Assembly: GCA_902790595.1 (NCBI GenBank)
Contig: CADASL010000007.1
Span: 94,200-158,199 of the forward strand
Reading direction: 5' to 3'
From: an uncultured Bacteroidales bacterium
GTDB lineage: Bacteria; Bacteroidota; Bacteroidia; Bacteroidales; SZUA-534
DNA length: 64,000 bases
Every line of letters begins with the position of its first letter. Positions within the stretch are counted from its first letter, which is position 1. Shown one piece after another: positions 10,277 through 18,176 of this stretch. The notes under the pieces are model-generated. The model was not told the DNA's origin. It did no database searches and saw nothing but the letters and a program-made list of their open reading frames with translations. The translations under genes were made by a program, and so were the position numbers.

Positions 10277-10990
10277 TCAAAACTTCAAATAAAAATCTCG
10301 TGTAAGTGAAATATATTCAGGCGAATAAACGCCGTGCTCATCGGTTTCGATGGTGATGTTTTCGTCTGTCAGCAGTGCGGCGCCATAGCCGTACTCAACC
10401 ATTGCGCGGTGGAACGGCAGCACGGGGTTGGGGCGCACCATAGCGCGGCGGACAGCAGTCAGGTGGTGGCGGGCGGCTTCTGCGTCATAATCGGCAAGGC
10501 GGTCAACAGGGATGATTACCGACAGACGGCCATCATCGGTGAGCAGTTGGGCAGCGCAACCGAACAATTCGGCCACTGGCAGAGTGTCGTCGTGGCGGGC
10601 AAGGGCGCGGCCTTGACTTGGCGCTTTGAGCGAATTGCTGAAAAACGGCGGGTTACTGACAATCAGGTCGAAACGGTCGGGACAATCGGCGGCAAAATCC
10701 TGAACCGAAAGGTTGAAAAGTTCGATGCGGTCGGCCCACGGGCAGTTATCGATATTGGTGATAGCATCGATGCAGGCGTTGCTGTCAATTTCAACGGCCG
10801 CCACTTGCGCTTCGGACCGCTGCGCCGCCATAATGGCTATCAGGCCCGTGCCAGTGCCAACATCGAGCACCCGTCGCACCCCAGCGCAACTGCACCACGC
10901 GCCCAAAAGCACACCATCGGTGCCAACTTTCATTGCCGTGTTATCCTGCACAATGGCGAATTGTTTGAAACAGAAGTAGTTGTTGCTCAT
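10277..10990 (-). CDS. trmN6: tRNA1(Val) adenine-37 N6-methyltransferase
   Basis: 237 residues, normal for the TrmN6/YfiC family. The family N-terminal FCFKQFAIVQDNTAMKVGTD is present, then the SAM-binding motif LDVGTGTGL (42-50), the acidic strand AAVEID (65-70) and the N6-adenine catalytic motif NPPF (113-116). It methylates N6 of A37 in tRNA-Val. It converges on manC through the shared terminator. The gene lies between two inverted copies of an AT-rich repeat (10179-10218 and 11071-11100), which may have helped it move, though the gene itself looks ordinary. Confidence 0.9.
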   Translation of the reverse strand: MSNNYFCFKQFAIVQDNTAMKVGTDGVLLGAWCSCAGVRRVLDVGTGTGLIAIMAAQRSEAQVAAVEIDSNACIDAITNIDNCPWADRIELFNLSVQDFAADCPDRFDLIVSNPPFFSNSLKAPSQGRALARHDDTLPVAELFGCAAQLLTDDGRLSVIIPVDRLADYDAEAARHHLTAVRRAMVRPNPVLPFHRAMVEYGYGAALLTDENITIETDEHGVYSPEYISLTRDFYLKF

Positions 10991-11030
10991 TATTTGGTAA
11001 ATCGTTTAATTGGTTAATCGGTGAATCGTT

Positions 11031-11060
11031 TGTAGAGACGCGGCGCGCCACGCCATTACA
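11031..11060 (+). repeat. Degenerate copy of the GTAGAGACG palindrome family
   Basis: The left arm GTAGAGACGCGGCGCGCC is intact from 11032, while the right arm has decayed (ACGCCATTAC instead of GCGTCTCTAC). Related full copies are at 51710, 61671, 61804 and 62699. Confidence 0.6.
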
Positions 11061-11070
11061 TTGTGAATCT

Positions 11071-11100
11071 ATCCTAATTCCTAAATCCTAATTTCTAAAT
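11071..11100 (-). repeat. TTAGGATTTAGG-type repeat, copy 2, overlapping a gene end
   Basis: Inverted relative of the element at 10179. It overlaps the last codons of the TIGR02757 gene and supplies that gene's final residues (LEIRI) and its TAG stop. Confidence 0.6.
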
Positions 11101-11857
11101 TATTCACTCCCAAACTAAACAGCGCAAAATCGTACTTCACAGGGTCGTCGGGGCAGAATTGGCGCAGGCGGGCGGTGAGTTCTTCAACGGCTTGCCAGTC
11201 GTTCTGCTTGCGCGAGAGCAGCCCCAACTGCCGCGAGACGTTGCCCACGTGCACATCGAGCGGAATCTGAAGTGCCGACTGCGGAATATTTTTCCAGATG
11301 CCGAAATCGACGCCCGTGCCGCTCTGCCGCACCATCCAGCGCAGATACATATTCATCCGCTTCGAAGCCGAGCCCTTGTCGGGGTTGGCCAGGTGCTTCT
11401 CGGTGCGGTGCTGATGGTCAATCTCGAAGAAAACCTGATAGAAATGCGACAGTGCGCCGCGAATGGTGCCCAAGGATTTAAAACCTTCAGTAACAACCTG
11501 TTCTAAACCGCCGTGATTCATATATATATTGTGCAGCGAGCGCAGAAACGTGGTGCAGTCGGTGCCGTTAAAGGTGCGGTAAACAAACCGCTCGAACGGA
11601 TGCAAATCGGCATCGGTGCAGTTTGTGACGAAATCGTGCGGCGCGCCGCCCATCCAGTTGATGAGTTGGTTGGCCGATTTTACAATGCTCTTGCGCTGCC
11701 CCCAGGCGATGGTTGCAGCCAGAAATCCAGCAATGGCAATATCGTCGGGACGGCTGAAGCGGTGCGGAATCGAAATCGGGTCTTCGGCAATGAAGTCGGG
11801 GTTGTCGAACCGCGCGGCCTGCGCGTCAAGGAATCGTTTTAGTTCGGTGTCGGTCAT
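11081..11857 (-). CDS. TIGR02757 family protein of unknown function (DUF2400)
   Basis: 258 residues. Recognised by the family pattern: an N-terminal DPISIPHRF, then DIAIAGFLAATIAWGQR, the central FVYRTFNGTDC and the C-terminal PLDVHVGNVSRQLGLL with FCPDDPVKYDFALFSLG. The family is widespread in Bacteroidetes and resembles helix-hairpin-helix DNA glycosylase folds, but I know of no established function. The last few residues are encoded by an inserted AT-rich repeat, so the natural C-terminus has probably been altered by a few residues. No partner gene is evident. Confidence 0.85.
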   Translation of the reverse strand: MTDTELKRFLDAQAARFDNPDFIAEDPISIPHRFSRPDDIAIAGFLAATIAWGQRKSIVKSANQLINWMGGAPHDFVTNCTDADLHPFERFVYRTFNGTDCTTFLRSLHNIYMNHGGLEQVVTEGFKSLGTIRGALSHFYQVFFEIDHQHRTEKHLANPDKGSASKRMNMYLRWMVRQSGTGVDFGIWKNIPQSALQIPLDVHVGNVSRQLGLLSRKQNDWQAVEELTARLRQFCPDDPVKYDFALFSLGVNNLEIRI

Positions 11858-11944
11858 TGTTTTAAATAAAATCTGTGTAAATCAGTCCAATCTGCGTCAT
11901 CTGCGTTCAAATTCAAGCGCCAAAAATAATAAAGTTGTGGGCTG

Positions 11945-11974
11945 TTGCACCAAACACATATTTTTCTACCTTTG
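11945..11974 (+). promoter_or_regulatory. Bacteroidetes-type promoter for rplY-pth
   Basis: TTG at 11945-11947, then 19 bases, then TACCTTTG at 11967-11974. This matches the sigma-ABfr consensus TTTG-N19-21-TAnnTTTG and lies 72 bases before rplY. Confidence 0.75.
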
Positions 11975-12046
11975 CGCCGCTTAAAATTTTTATTGTCTAA
12001 CGTGCAATGGGCGACTCAGTCGCAAGTAGCACATAAATTTATTAGA

Positions 12047-12628
12047 ATGAAAACTATTGAGATTAAAGGTTCTGTTCGTGCAGACCTTGGCAAAAAGGCA
12101 ACACGCGAGCTTCGCAAAAACGGACAGGTTCCTTGCGTAGTGTACGGCGGCGAGTCAGTAACCCACTTTTCAGCACCTGTTGATGCTTTCCGTGGCTTGA
12201 TTTACACACCGAACATCTACATTGTTGACCTTGTAATTGACGGAAAGGCTTGCAAGGCTGTTCTGAAAGACGTTCAGTACAACTGCGTATCTGACGCCAT
12301 CGAGCACATTGATTTCCTTGAAGTTAGCGACAAGAAGCCAGTTTCAATCGCTCTGCCAGTGAAACTCAACGGTCTGGCCGAAGGTGTTCGCCAGGGTGGT
12401 AAACTGGTGCTGAAAATCCGCAAAATCCGCGTTAAAGGTCTGATTGAGAAACTTCCTGACATTCTTGAGATTGACGTTACCAACCTTGGTCTTGGCAAGG
12501 CAATCAAAATTCAGGATTTGAATTTCGACGGTCTCGAAATCCTTGAGGCAAAGAACATTGTGGTTGCAACAGTTAAGATGACCCGTGCGGCTATGAACGC
12601 TGACGCAGCCGCCGCTGATGCAAAATAA
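12047..12628 (+). CDS. rplY: 50S ribosomal protein L25/general stress protein Ctc
   Basis: 193 residues from the ATG at 12047, chosen because the family begins MKTIEIKGSVRADLGKKATRELRKNG and a good promoter lies at 11945-11974, leaving no room for the upstream starts in frame. The N-terminal 95 residues are the 5S-rRNA-binding L25 domain; the rest is the TL5/CTC beta domain (for example VKLNGLAEGVRQGG). Its stop is 7 bases before pth, the usual operon partner. The tail is Ala/Asp-rich. Confidence 0.95.
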   Translation: MKTIEIKGSVRADLGKKATRELRKNGQVPCVVYGGESVTHFSAPVDAFRGLIYTPNIYIVDLVIDGKACKAVLKDVQYNCVSDAIEHIDFLEVSDKKPVSIALPVKLNGLAEGVRQGGKLVLKIRKIRVKGLIEKLPDILEIDVTNLGLGKAIKIQDLNFDGLEILEAKNIVVATVKMTRAAMNADAAAADAK

Positions 12629-12635
12629 TTGAGCG

Positions 12636-13199
12636 GTGAAATATCTGATTGTAGGGCTGGGCAACATCGGCGCTGAATACGCCAACACCCGCCACAACAT
12701 AGGATTTAAAGTATTGGATGCCTTGGCTAAGGCGTCCAATACTGCTTTTAGCGAGGTTCGTCACGCCTATCGCGCCGAGATGAAATCGCGCGGCCGCACC
12801 TTTATTCTCATCAAGCCAACCACCTATATGAATTTGAGCGGAAAAGCCGTTGCCTACTGGATGCAGCAGGAGAAAATTCCGCTCGACCATCTTCTCATCA
12901 TCTGCGACGATTTAGCTCTGCCTTTCGGCAAGATACGCATCCGCGAGCGCGGCAGCGACGGCGGCCACAACGGTTTGAAAAACATTGCCGAATCGCTCTC
13001 AACCACCGATTTCGCCCGTATGCGCTTCGGCATCGGAAACGAGTTCTCGCGCGGCCATCAGATTGATTTTGTTCTCGGCCAGTGGACCGACGAGGAACAA
13101 GCCAAAATCGACGAGCGCGTCAACCTTTGCTGCCAGGCTGTTCAGCAACTGCCGTTTGTAGGCGTGCCAGGCATAATGAATCAGTTCAACAATAAATAA
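12636..13199 (+). CDS. pth: Peptidyl-tRNA hydrolase
   Basis: 187 residues starting at a GTG, 7 bases after rplY. It cleaves the ester bond of peptidyl-tRNA to recycle tRNA. The motifs are all present: KYLIVGLGNIGAEYANTRHNIGF with the catalytic His, KPTTYMNLSG with the conserved Asn, CDDLALPFGKIR with the conserved Asp, and GSDGGHNGLKNI. The length is typical. Translation is probably coupled to rplY, and the operon ends at the terminator at 13235-13260. Confidence 0.95.
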   Translation: MKYLIVGLGNIGAEYANTRHNIGFKVLDALAKASNTAFSEVRHAYRAEMKSRGRTFILIKPTTYMNLSGKAVAYWMQQEKIPLDHLLIICDDLALPFGKIRIRERGSDGGHNGLKNIAESLSTTDFARMRFGIGNEFSRGHQIDFVLGQWTDEEQAKIDERVNLCCQAVQQLPFVGVPGIMNQFNNK

Positions 13200-13234
13200 T
13201 TCGGCAACGATAATCCCTAGATGGGCAATATCAT

Positions 13235-13260
13235 AAATCGACTGAACAGGTCGATTTTTT
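13235..13260 (+). terminator. Intrinsic terminator of rplY-pth
   Basis: Eight-base stem AAATCGAC / GTCGATTT with a 7-base loop, running into T6. Confidence 0.85.
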
Positions 13261-13332
13261 GTGCCCGACAAATACCGCGCCTCTCTCCCACCAATCCTCA
13301 GCGAACATCGCCTTGAGCGAAATCACTCAACC

Positions 13333-13370
13333 ACAAAAAAAAGCCGCCAACCTACCAGCTGACGGCCTTT
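13333..13370 (-). terminator. Intrinsic terminator of yidC
   Basis: Read on the minus strand: GCCGTCA paired with TGGCGGC (one G-T pair) followed by a run of eight T, 20 bases past the yidC stop. Confidence 0.8.
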
Positions 13371-13390
13371 GATGATTATTTCAAACGAAA

Positions 13391-15256
13391 TTACTTCGGC
13401 AGTTTAACCCCGCGTTTCTTTGCGGCTTCTTCAAGGCGCTGTTGGAATCGCGACTTGGTGGGCGCCTTCTGAACTTTGGCGGTTTTCAGGCGGTTAAGCA
13501 CCTCTTCGGGATTGATTGTGCGCTTGATGATGTAGGTCTGCACAATGGTTATGAGCAGCGTCAGGAAGTAGTAATAACTCAGGGCTGCTGCGTAGTCGTT
13601 GAACCAGAAGAGCATCATCACCGGCATCATATACATCATCATTTTCATACCCGGCATCTGCTGGCCGCCGGCGTTGGCCTGACCGCTCATCTTGATATAG
13701 ATGATGTTGACAATGGTCATCAGCAGGCAGAAGAGGCTCACGTGGTCGCCGTACCAGGGAATGCTGAACGGCAGGTTGAGGATGGCGTCGTAGGTTGAGA
13801 GGTCGTCAACCCAGAGGAAGCTCTCGTGGCGCAACTCGATTGAGGCAGGGAAGAAACGGAACATCGCAATCAGCAACGGCATCTGCAAAAGCACAGGCAG
13901 ACAGCCGCCCATCGGGCTCACGCCGGCGCGCTTGTAGAGGTCCATCATTGCCTGCTGTTTCTTCATCGCGTCCTCCTGTTTCGGATATTTCTCGTTCAGC
14001 TTGTCGATTTCAGGTTTCAGGGCGCTCATCATACCCGTTGATTTGTACTGCTTGTAGGTGAGCGGGAACAGAACCAGCTTGATTAAAATTGTCAGAATCA
14101 GAATGACGATACCAAAATTGTCGATGAATCGGCCAAGGAAGTTGAACACCGGAATCACAATACCCACATTCACCCAGCGGAAGATGCTGCGGCCCAGCGG
14201 AATAATGTTCTGAAGGTCGATGTCCAATGCTTTGAGTGTTTTGAAGTGGTTGGGGCCGAAGAACATTTCCATTGCTATGGTCTCGTCGGGCTGGCCCTCG
14301 TATGGCAGCGACAGGTCGGCTGTGAGATGCTTCAGGTGCTTGGTGCTTACCGTTTTTTCAAGTTTCACGGCGGCGTTGGCAAAGCCCTCTTTTGCAATCA
14401 GCGTTGAGTTGAAGAACTGCTGCTTGAACGACACCCACTGCAAGCGGCTGTTGACGGTCTCATTGTCAGTATCGCTTGTCTCGCTCAACTGCTCAACATC
14501 GTCGTTGAAGTAGCGGTAGGCGATGGTCGAGTTCATCATCTCCCACTTCTCGCCCTTCTCCTGGCGTTTGAGGTACGATTCCCAATTGAGTGTCAGGTAG
14601 CCCGATGTGGCCGGCACAAGGCTGTTGAGGTTGTGCATCTTGATGTCGAAGCCAACCACGTAGCTGTCGGGTTTGATGGTGTAAATGTATTTCATCGAGC
14701 GGTCGTTGCCGAGGTCGAGCGTGAAGCTGACCACCAGCGAGTCGCTTTCAACTTTCGCTGCAGCGATATTTTCCGAGGGCGTGAAGAAGAGCTTGCCGGT
14801 CTCGATGCGGCGGTTCTGCGCAAAGAATCCGAGGCTGAAGATGGTTGAGTCGCCCTCGAAGAGAACCACCGGCAGCGAGTCGTACGAGTCGTAGTTTTTC
14901 AGCTCGACTGACGCTATGCGCCCGCCAAGGTTGGTGAACTTGATTTTCATCAGGTTGTTCTCGACGGTGTAGAACTCGCGCTCACCTGCGGCGCAAACGG
15001 CAAACTCGCCATATTGGTTGCGAAGCATCTCGCTTGCAGCCGAATCAGAGACTTCGGGCGACACAATCTGCGCCTGCTCGGCGGCCTGTGTTTTCTGCAA
15101 CTCAATTTCGAGCTGGCGCTGCTGCTCAACACGCATAATCGAATCGCGGCGGGCGCGCTCACGCTGTATCTGCTCTTCCGACGGACGGGTGTAATAACTC
15201 CATCCCAACAAGATGGCCATAATCAACAAAAGGCCTATCCAAGAATTTTTATCCAT
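13391..15256 (-). CDS. yidC: Membrane protein insertase YidC/Oxa1
   Basis: 621 residues. It inserts proteins into the inner membrane with or without Sec. The first TM helix is at 5-22 (WIGLLLIMAILLGWSYY), followed by a large periplasmic beta domain to about residue 340. The conserved five-helix core comes next, with FGIVILILTILIKLVLFPLTYKQY, the cytoplasmic coiled hairpin (EKYPKQEDAMKKQQAMMDLYKRAGVSPMGGCLPVLLQMP) and a Met-rich last part. The C-terminal tail is basic, as in ribosome-contacting YidC. The gene is single, with its own promoter at 15299-15329 and terminator. Length and order are normal for Bacteroidales. Confidence 0.96.
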   Translation of the reverse strand: MDKNSWIGLLLIMAILLGWSYYTRPSEEQIQRERARRDSIMRVEQQRQLEIELQKTQAAEQAQIVSPEVSDSAASEMLRNQYGEFAVCAAGEREFYTVENNLMKIKFTNLGGRIASVELKNYDSYDSLPVVLFEGDSTIFSLGFFAQNRRIETGKLFFTPSENIAAAKVESDSLVVSFTLDLGNDRSMKYIYTIKPDSYVVGFDIKMHNLNSLVPATSGYLTLNWESYLKRQEKGEKWEMMNSTIAYRYFNDDVEQLSETSDTDNETVNSRLQWVSFKQQFFNSTLIAKEGFANAAVKLEKTVSTKHLKHLTADLSLPYEGQPDETIAMEMFFGPNHFKTLKALDIDLQNIIPLGRSIFRWVNVGIVIPVFNFLGRFIDNFGIVILILTILIKLVLFPLTYKQYKSTGMMSALKPEIDKLNEKYPKQEDAMKKQQAMMDLYKRAGVSPMGGCLPVLLQMPLLIAMFRFFPASIELRHESFLWVDDLSTYDAILNLPFSIPWYGDHVSLFCLLMTIVNIIYIKMSGQANAGGQQMPGMKMMMYMMPVMMLFWFNDYAAALSYYYFLTLLITIVQTYIIKRTINPEEVLNRLKTAKVQKAPTKSRFQQRLEEAAKKRGVKLPK

Positions 15257-15298
15257 TGTAAATCAATATTTTGCTTATAATTTCCTTAAAAAACGGTG

Positions 15299-15329
15299 CA
15301 AAAGTATAAAAACGAAAACGCAAACACAA
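15299..15329 (-). promoter_or_regulatory. Promoter of yidC
   Basis: On the minus strand, TTG (15329-15327), 20 bases, then TACTTTTG (15306-15299), about 43 bases before the yidC ATG. Confidence 0.7.
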
Positions 15330-15390
15330 ACGAAAACGCTGACACTGACGCCAATGCTAACACTGACGCTGACAACCCTAACACAAACTC
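15311..15390. repeat. Low-complexity ACNCTGACG-type tract
   Basis: Imperfect 6-base periodicity (AACGAAAACGCAAACACAAA, then GACACTGACGCCAATGCTAA and ACACTGACGCTGAC) between the yidC promoter and the start region of the next gene. It overlaps the yidC -33 region. No gene is seen in it. Confidence 0.6.
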
Positions 15391-15473
15391 CTGTAACCTA
15401 CTGGGCGGCGAAAAAAATCACAAACAGCTTCAATAATGGGTAATTATACTACCATTCGAACCGCATAAAAAAG

Positions 15474-15481
15474 TACATTTG
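15474..15481 (+). promoter_or_regulatory. -7 element for the oxoamine synthase gene
   Basis: TACATTTG matches TAnnTTTG, 33 bases before the ATG at 15515. No good TTG is seen at the right distance. Confidence 0.5.
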
Positions 15482-15514
15482 CGGCAATTTAGAATCATCT
15501 AAAACTTTACATAA

Positions 15515-16780
15515 ATGGATATTTTTGAAAGAATCGAGGAATCGACGGGCGGCCCGATTGGCCAGTACCGCGAGAAAGTTGAGGGTTACTACTCGTTCCC
15601 GAAACTCGAGGGCGAGATTGGCCCGCATATGAAATTCCAGGGCAAAGACGTTTTGTGCTGGAGTCTGAACAACTATCTGGGACTTGCCAACCACCCCGAA
15701 ATCCGCAAGGTTGACGGCGAGGCTGCCGTTCGCTGGGGTCTGGCTTACCCGATGGGCAGCCGTATGCTCACCGGCAACACTGAGCTGCACGAGAAACTCG
15801 AGCATATGCTTGCCAAATTCGAGAAGAAAGAGGCCGCATTCCTGTTCAACTTTGGTTATCAGGGCATTGTGTCGGCCATCGACTCTCTGTTGAGCCGCCA
15901 CGACGTGATTGTGTTCGACGCCGAGTGCCACGCCTGCCTGATGGACGGCAAGCGTCTGCACCAAGGCAAAGCCTTCTCTTACAAACACAACGACATTGTG
16001 AGCTGCGAGCAGAAACTGAAAGTTGCCTGCAAAGTGGCTGAGGAACAAGGCGGTGGCGTTCTGCTCATCACCGAGGGTGTTTACGGAATGACCGGCGCTC
16101 TTGGCATTCTCGACCAGATTGCCGCTCTCAAAAAGAAATACAAATTCCGCATTATGATTGACGACGCCCACGGCTTCGGCGTGATGGGTCCCCACGGACG
16201 CGGCACATCAGAGCACTTTGGCGTAATGGACGACATCGACATCTACATTGGCGCTTACGCGAAATCGATGGCAATCATCGGCGGATTCATCGCAACAAAA
16301 AAATCGGTTATCGACTACCTGCGCTACAATATGCGCTCGCAGATTTATGCAAAGGCTCTGCCAATGCCGATTGTTGAAGGTTGCATCAAGCGTTTGGAGA
16401 TTATCGACAGCCCCGAGGGCGACGAACTGCGTCAGAAACTGTGGACCATCACCCGCCGCTTGCAGGACGGTTTCCGCAATCTTGGCTTCGACATTGGTCC
16501 GGCCGAGGCGTGCGTTTCGCCGGTTCACATTCAGGGTGGCCCCGAGCAGGCAACAGCAATGGCCTACGACCTGCGCGAGAACTACAAGATTTTCTGCTCG
16601 ATTGTGGTTTACCCCGTAATCCCGCCGGGAATGGTTATCTTCCGCATCATCTCAACCGCCGCTCACTCAATTGAGGACGTTGATTACACGCTGAACGCAT
16701 TCAAGGAAATCAAAGAGAAACTCGACAAAGGATACTACGACAACGTGGGCATCCAAGCTAAAACCGATTTAATGGATTAA
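15515..16780 (+). CDS. PLP-dependent alpha-oxoamine synthase (candidate serine palmitoyl- or cysteate acyltransferase)
   Basis: 421 residues. The fold-type I features of the AONS/KBL/SPT family are all there: GSRMLTGNTELHEKLE, the His-containing FDAECHACLMDG, the PLP-contacting DDAHGFGVMG (Asp216, His219) and a Schiff-base Lys250 in GAYAKSMAIIGG. The N-terminus (MDIFERIEESTGGPIGQYRE, then FPKLEGEIGPHM) resembles the Bacteroidetes clade that includes the cysteate fatty-acyl transferase of sulfonolipid synthesis, and serine palmitoyltransferases. No biotin or threonine-catabolism genes lie nearby, so bioF and kbl roles are less likely. The precise substrate (Ser, cysteate or Gly) cannot be read from the sequence. 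It has its own terminator. Confidence 0.8.
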   Translation: MDIFERIEESTGGPIGQYREKVEGYYSFPKLEGEIGPHMKFQGKDVLCWSLNNYLGLANHPEIRKVDGEAAVRWGLAYPMGSRMLTGNTELHEKLEHMLAKFEKKEAAFLFNFGYQGIVSAIDSLLSRHDVIVFDAECHACLMDGKRLHQGKAFSYKHNDIVSCEQKLKVACKVAEEQGGGVLLITEGVYGMTGALGILDQIAALKKKYKFRIMIDDAHGFGVMGPHGRGTSEHFGVMDDIDIYIGAYAKSMAIIGGFIATKKSVIDYLRYNMRSQIYAKALPMPIVEGCIKRLEIIDSPEGDELRQKLWTITRRLQDGFRNLGFDIGPAEACVSPVHIQGGPEQATAMAYDLRENYKIFCSIVVYPVIPPGMVIFRIISTAAHSIEDVDYTLNAFKEIKEKLDKGYYDNVGIQAKTDLMD

Positions 16781-16800
16781 GCTGATTGCTAATATTTTTC

Positions 16801-16834
16801 AAAAGCCGTACTCGTTTAGGGTGCGGCTTTTTTT
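16801..16834 (+). terminator. Intrinsic terminator of the oxoamine synthase gene
   Basis: Eleven-base stem AAGCCGTACTC / GGGTGCGGCTT with two or three G-T pairs, a 5-base loop and a T-rich tail. Confidence 0.85.
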
Positions 16835-16911
16835 GTTTGCCTACACAACTTATTGGAAACATATTCCGATGGTTATCGAGGCATTGATTACGCAAGACAA
16901 GATTGTAACTA

Positions 16912-17880
16912 TTAAAACTTTCTATATTCTATATGTTTCAATCGGCTCTTGTGAACATATCCGCCATTCATACGAGATATATCATCAATTTTAACTACTT
17001 CAGCCCAATTCGATTTTGGATTTTCCCATACATAAACTTTGCAACCATCCTTGATTGTATATAAAACTTCAGAATTAACATTTGGCTCCTTTCTAACATT
17101 AACATAGCCATCTGGGTCTGATATTGTTGCAAAACTATACTGAATATCATCATTTTCTTCAAGTTGATGCATGAACCCATCGGATTCAAGACGATATATA
17201 TATCTGTTAAGGCGCATATCATCAATTGACTCATAAAATTCGTATGAATGAATGACATAGTTGTCATACAATAATGTTTCCACTGAAGTATATGGGTCAG
17301 GATATGAAACATACAATTCTACTGCAGAGCACATTTGTTGAGTTGAGCGACAGAAAGACAATGCATCGATTGCAAACTGAAATGTTCGAGTATCATCCGC
17401 ATACTTGTAGCCAACAACAAGAAGCACCACATCATCAAAGGGTTCCAAACGAGCAATTGAATACACTTCGTTATCCGTACCATCTGGCGAGAATGGCGAG
17501 TGTTCATCATAGCAACCAATAAGTTCCCTTCTGTAACATGACTTGAATTTATCATCACCGACTTTTATTACAGGTGCTGACAAAGAAAATGGAATGTCAA
17601 TTAACTGATATTCTTCTTTTAAATGATTATAAATATTATTGGGACCAAATTGTGGCTCCTCATACCATATATTCCTATTAGCATCTGCAGTCAACACCTT
17701 TGGGAACTTCTGCAAATCATCCATTGTCAAACGCTGAATGTCTTTCAGGTCTTTCCATTCCTTTTTTGGAAATTTCTCAATAAACTTCTCAAATTCAATC
17801 TGCATTTGAGTTTGCGCTTGTGTTAGGTTTGCACAAACAATCATAACCGCCAACAATAATATTTTATTCAAACGTGTCAT
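16912..17880 (-). CDS. Secreted protein with C-terminal SH3b domain, unknown function
   Basis: 322 residues, AT-rich compared with neighbours. It has a signal peptide (KILLLAVMIVCANLTQAQ). The middle 200 residues are not recognised. The last 75 form a bacterial SH3-like domain: PDGYVNVRKEPNVNSEVLYT, then CKVYVWENPKSNWAEV and GYVHKSRL, which has the VNVRxxPN hallmark. Such domains often bind peptidoglycan or target a protein to the cell envelope. There is no T9SS sorting domain and no lipobox, so it is probably periplasmic. The low GC content suggests acquisition. It is the first gene next to the repeat-rich region around the AAA+ ATPase. Confidence 0.7.
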   Translation of the reverse strand: MTRLNKILLLAVMIVCANLTQAQTQMQIEFEKFIEKFPKKEWKDLKDIQRLTMDDLQKFPKVLTADANRNIWYEEPQFGPNNIYNHLKEEYQLIDIPFSLSAPVIKVGDDKFKSCYRRELIGCYDEHSPFSPDGTDNEVYSIARLEPFDDVVLLVVGYKYADDTRTFQFAIDALSFCRSTQQMCSAVELYVSYPDPYTSVETLLYDNYVIHSYEFYESIDDMRLNRYIYRLESDGFMHQLEENDDIQYSFATISDPDGYVNVRKEPNVNSEVLYTIKDGCKVYVWENPKSNWAEVVKIDDISRMNGGYVHKSRLKHIEYRKF

Positions 17881-17916
17881 AATCTAAAAGTTATAGCAAA
17901 AGTGTTACTTAATTTT

Positions 17917-17969
17917 CCAAAGATAAAACAAAACCAAATGCAAGACGCTGATTGCGAGAGATTGGTTGC
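17917..17969 (+). repeat. 53-base nested-hairpin repeat, copy 1
   Basis: Shares 50 of 53 positions with the copy at 52158-52210. The core is AACCAA(A/T)TGCAA, a spacer GACGCTGA, TTGCN, AGAG, then ATTGGTTGC. AACCAAT pairs with ATTGGTT, and inside it TGCAA pairs with TTGCA. It lies between the SH3-domain gene and the NUDIX fragment on the 3' side of ATPase 1. Confidence 0.8.
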
Positions 17970-17990
17970 GCGGTTTGCAAGAGTGGTTTT

Positions 17991-18121
17991 CTATCGTTTT
18001 AAGTCCGGAACTGCCTTCAGCGCTTCGGCGATAATCTCGGCGTGGTCGAAAGCGAGGGGCGGCAGTTGGCTGAGCGGGAACCAACGAAGGGTTTTGGCGT
18101 CATCGGCAGCGGCGGCTTTTT
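17991..18121 (-). pseudogene. Truncated 3' fragment of a NUDIX hydrolase gene
   Basis: Reading on the minus strand, bases 18121-18022 match the 3' end of the intact NUDIX gene (19773-19674) at 96 of 100 positions. They encode ADDAKTLRWFPLSQLPPLAF and onward to AEIIAEALK. The fragment then ends differently (AVPDLKR and TAG at 17991) from the intact gene (KNEW). The 5' two-thirds, including the NUDIX box, are missing and no start codon suits it. The fragment and the intact gene flank the AAA+ ATPase, so this is probably the scar of a duplication or insertion that brought the ATPase in. Confidence 0.8.
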
Positions 18122-18176
18122 TTATGGATTGAAGGATAGATTAATTAGAGGACTGCAAGTCTGTTGTTTTCTATAT

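Noticed and set aside
15449..15475. Sequence resembling a tRNA T-arm (GGTTCGAATGG on the minus strand)
   Set aside because: No acceptor, D-arm or anticodon stem can be paired around it.
17902..18132. Plus-strand frame over the NUDIX fragment
   Set aside because: It is antisense to a clear NUDIX C-terminal match and includes the hairpin repeat.
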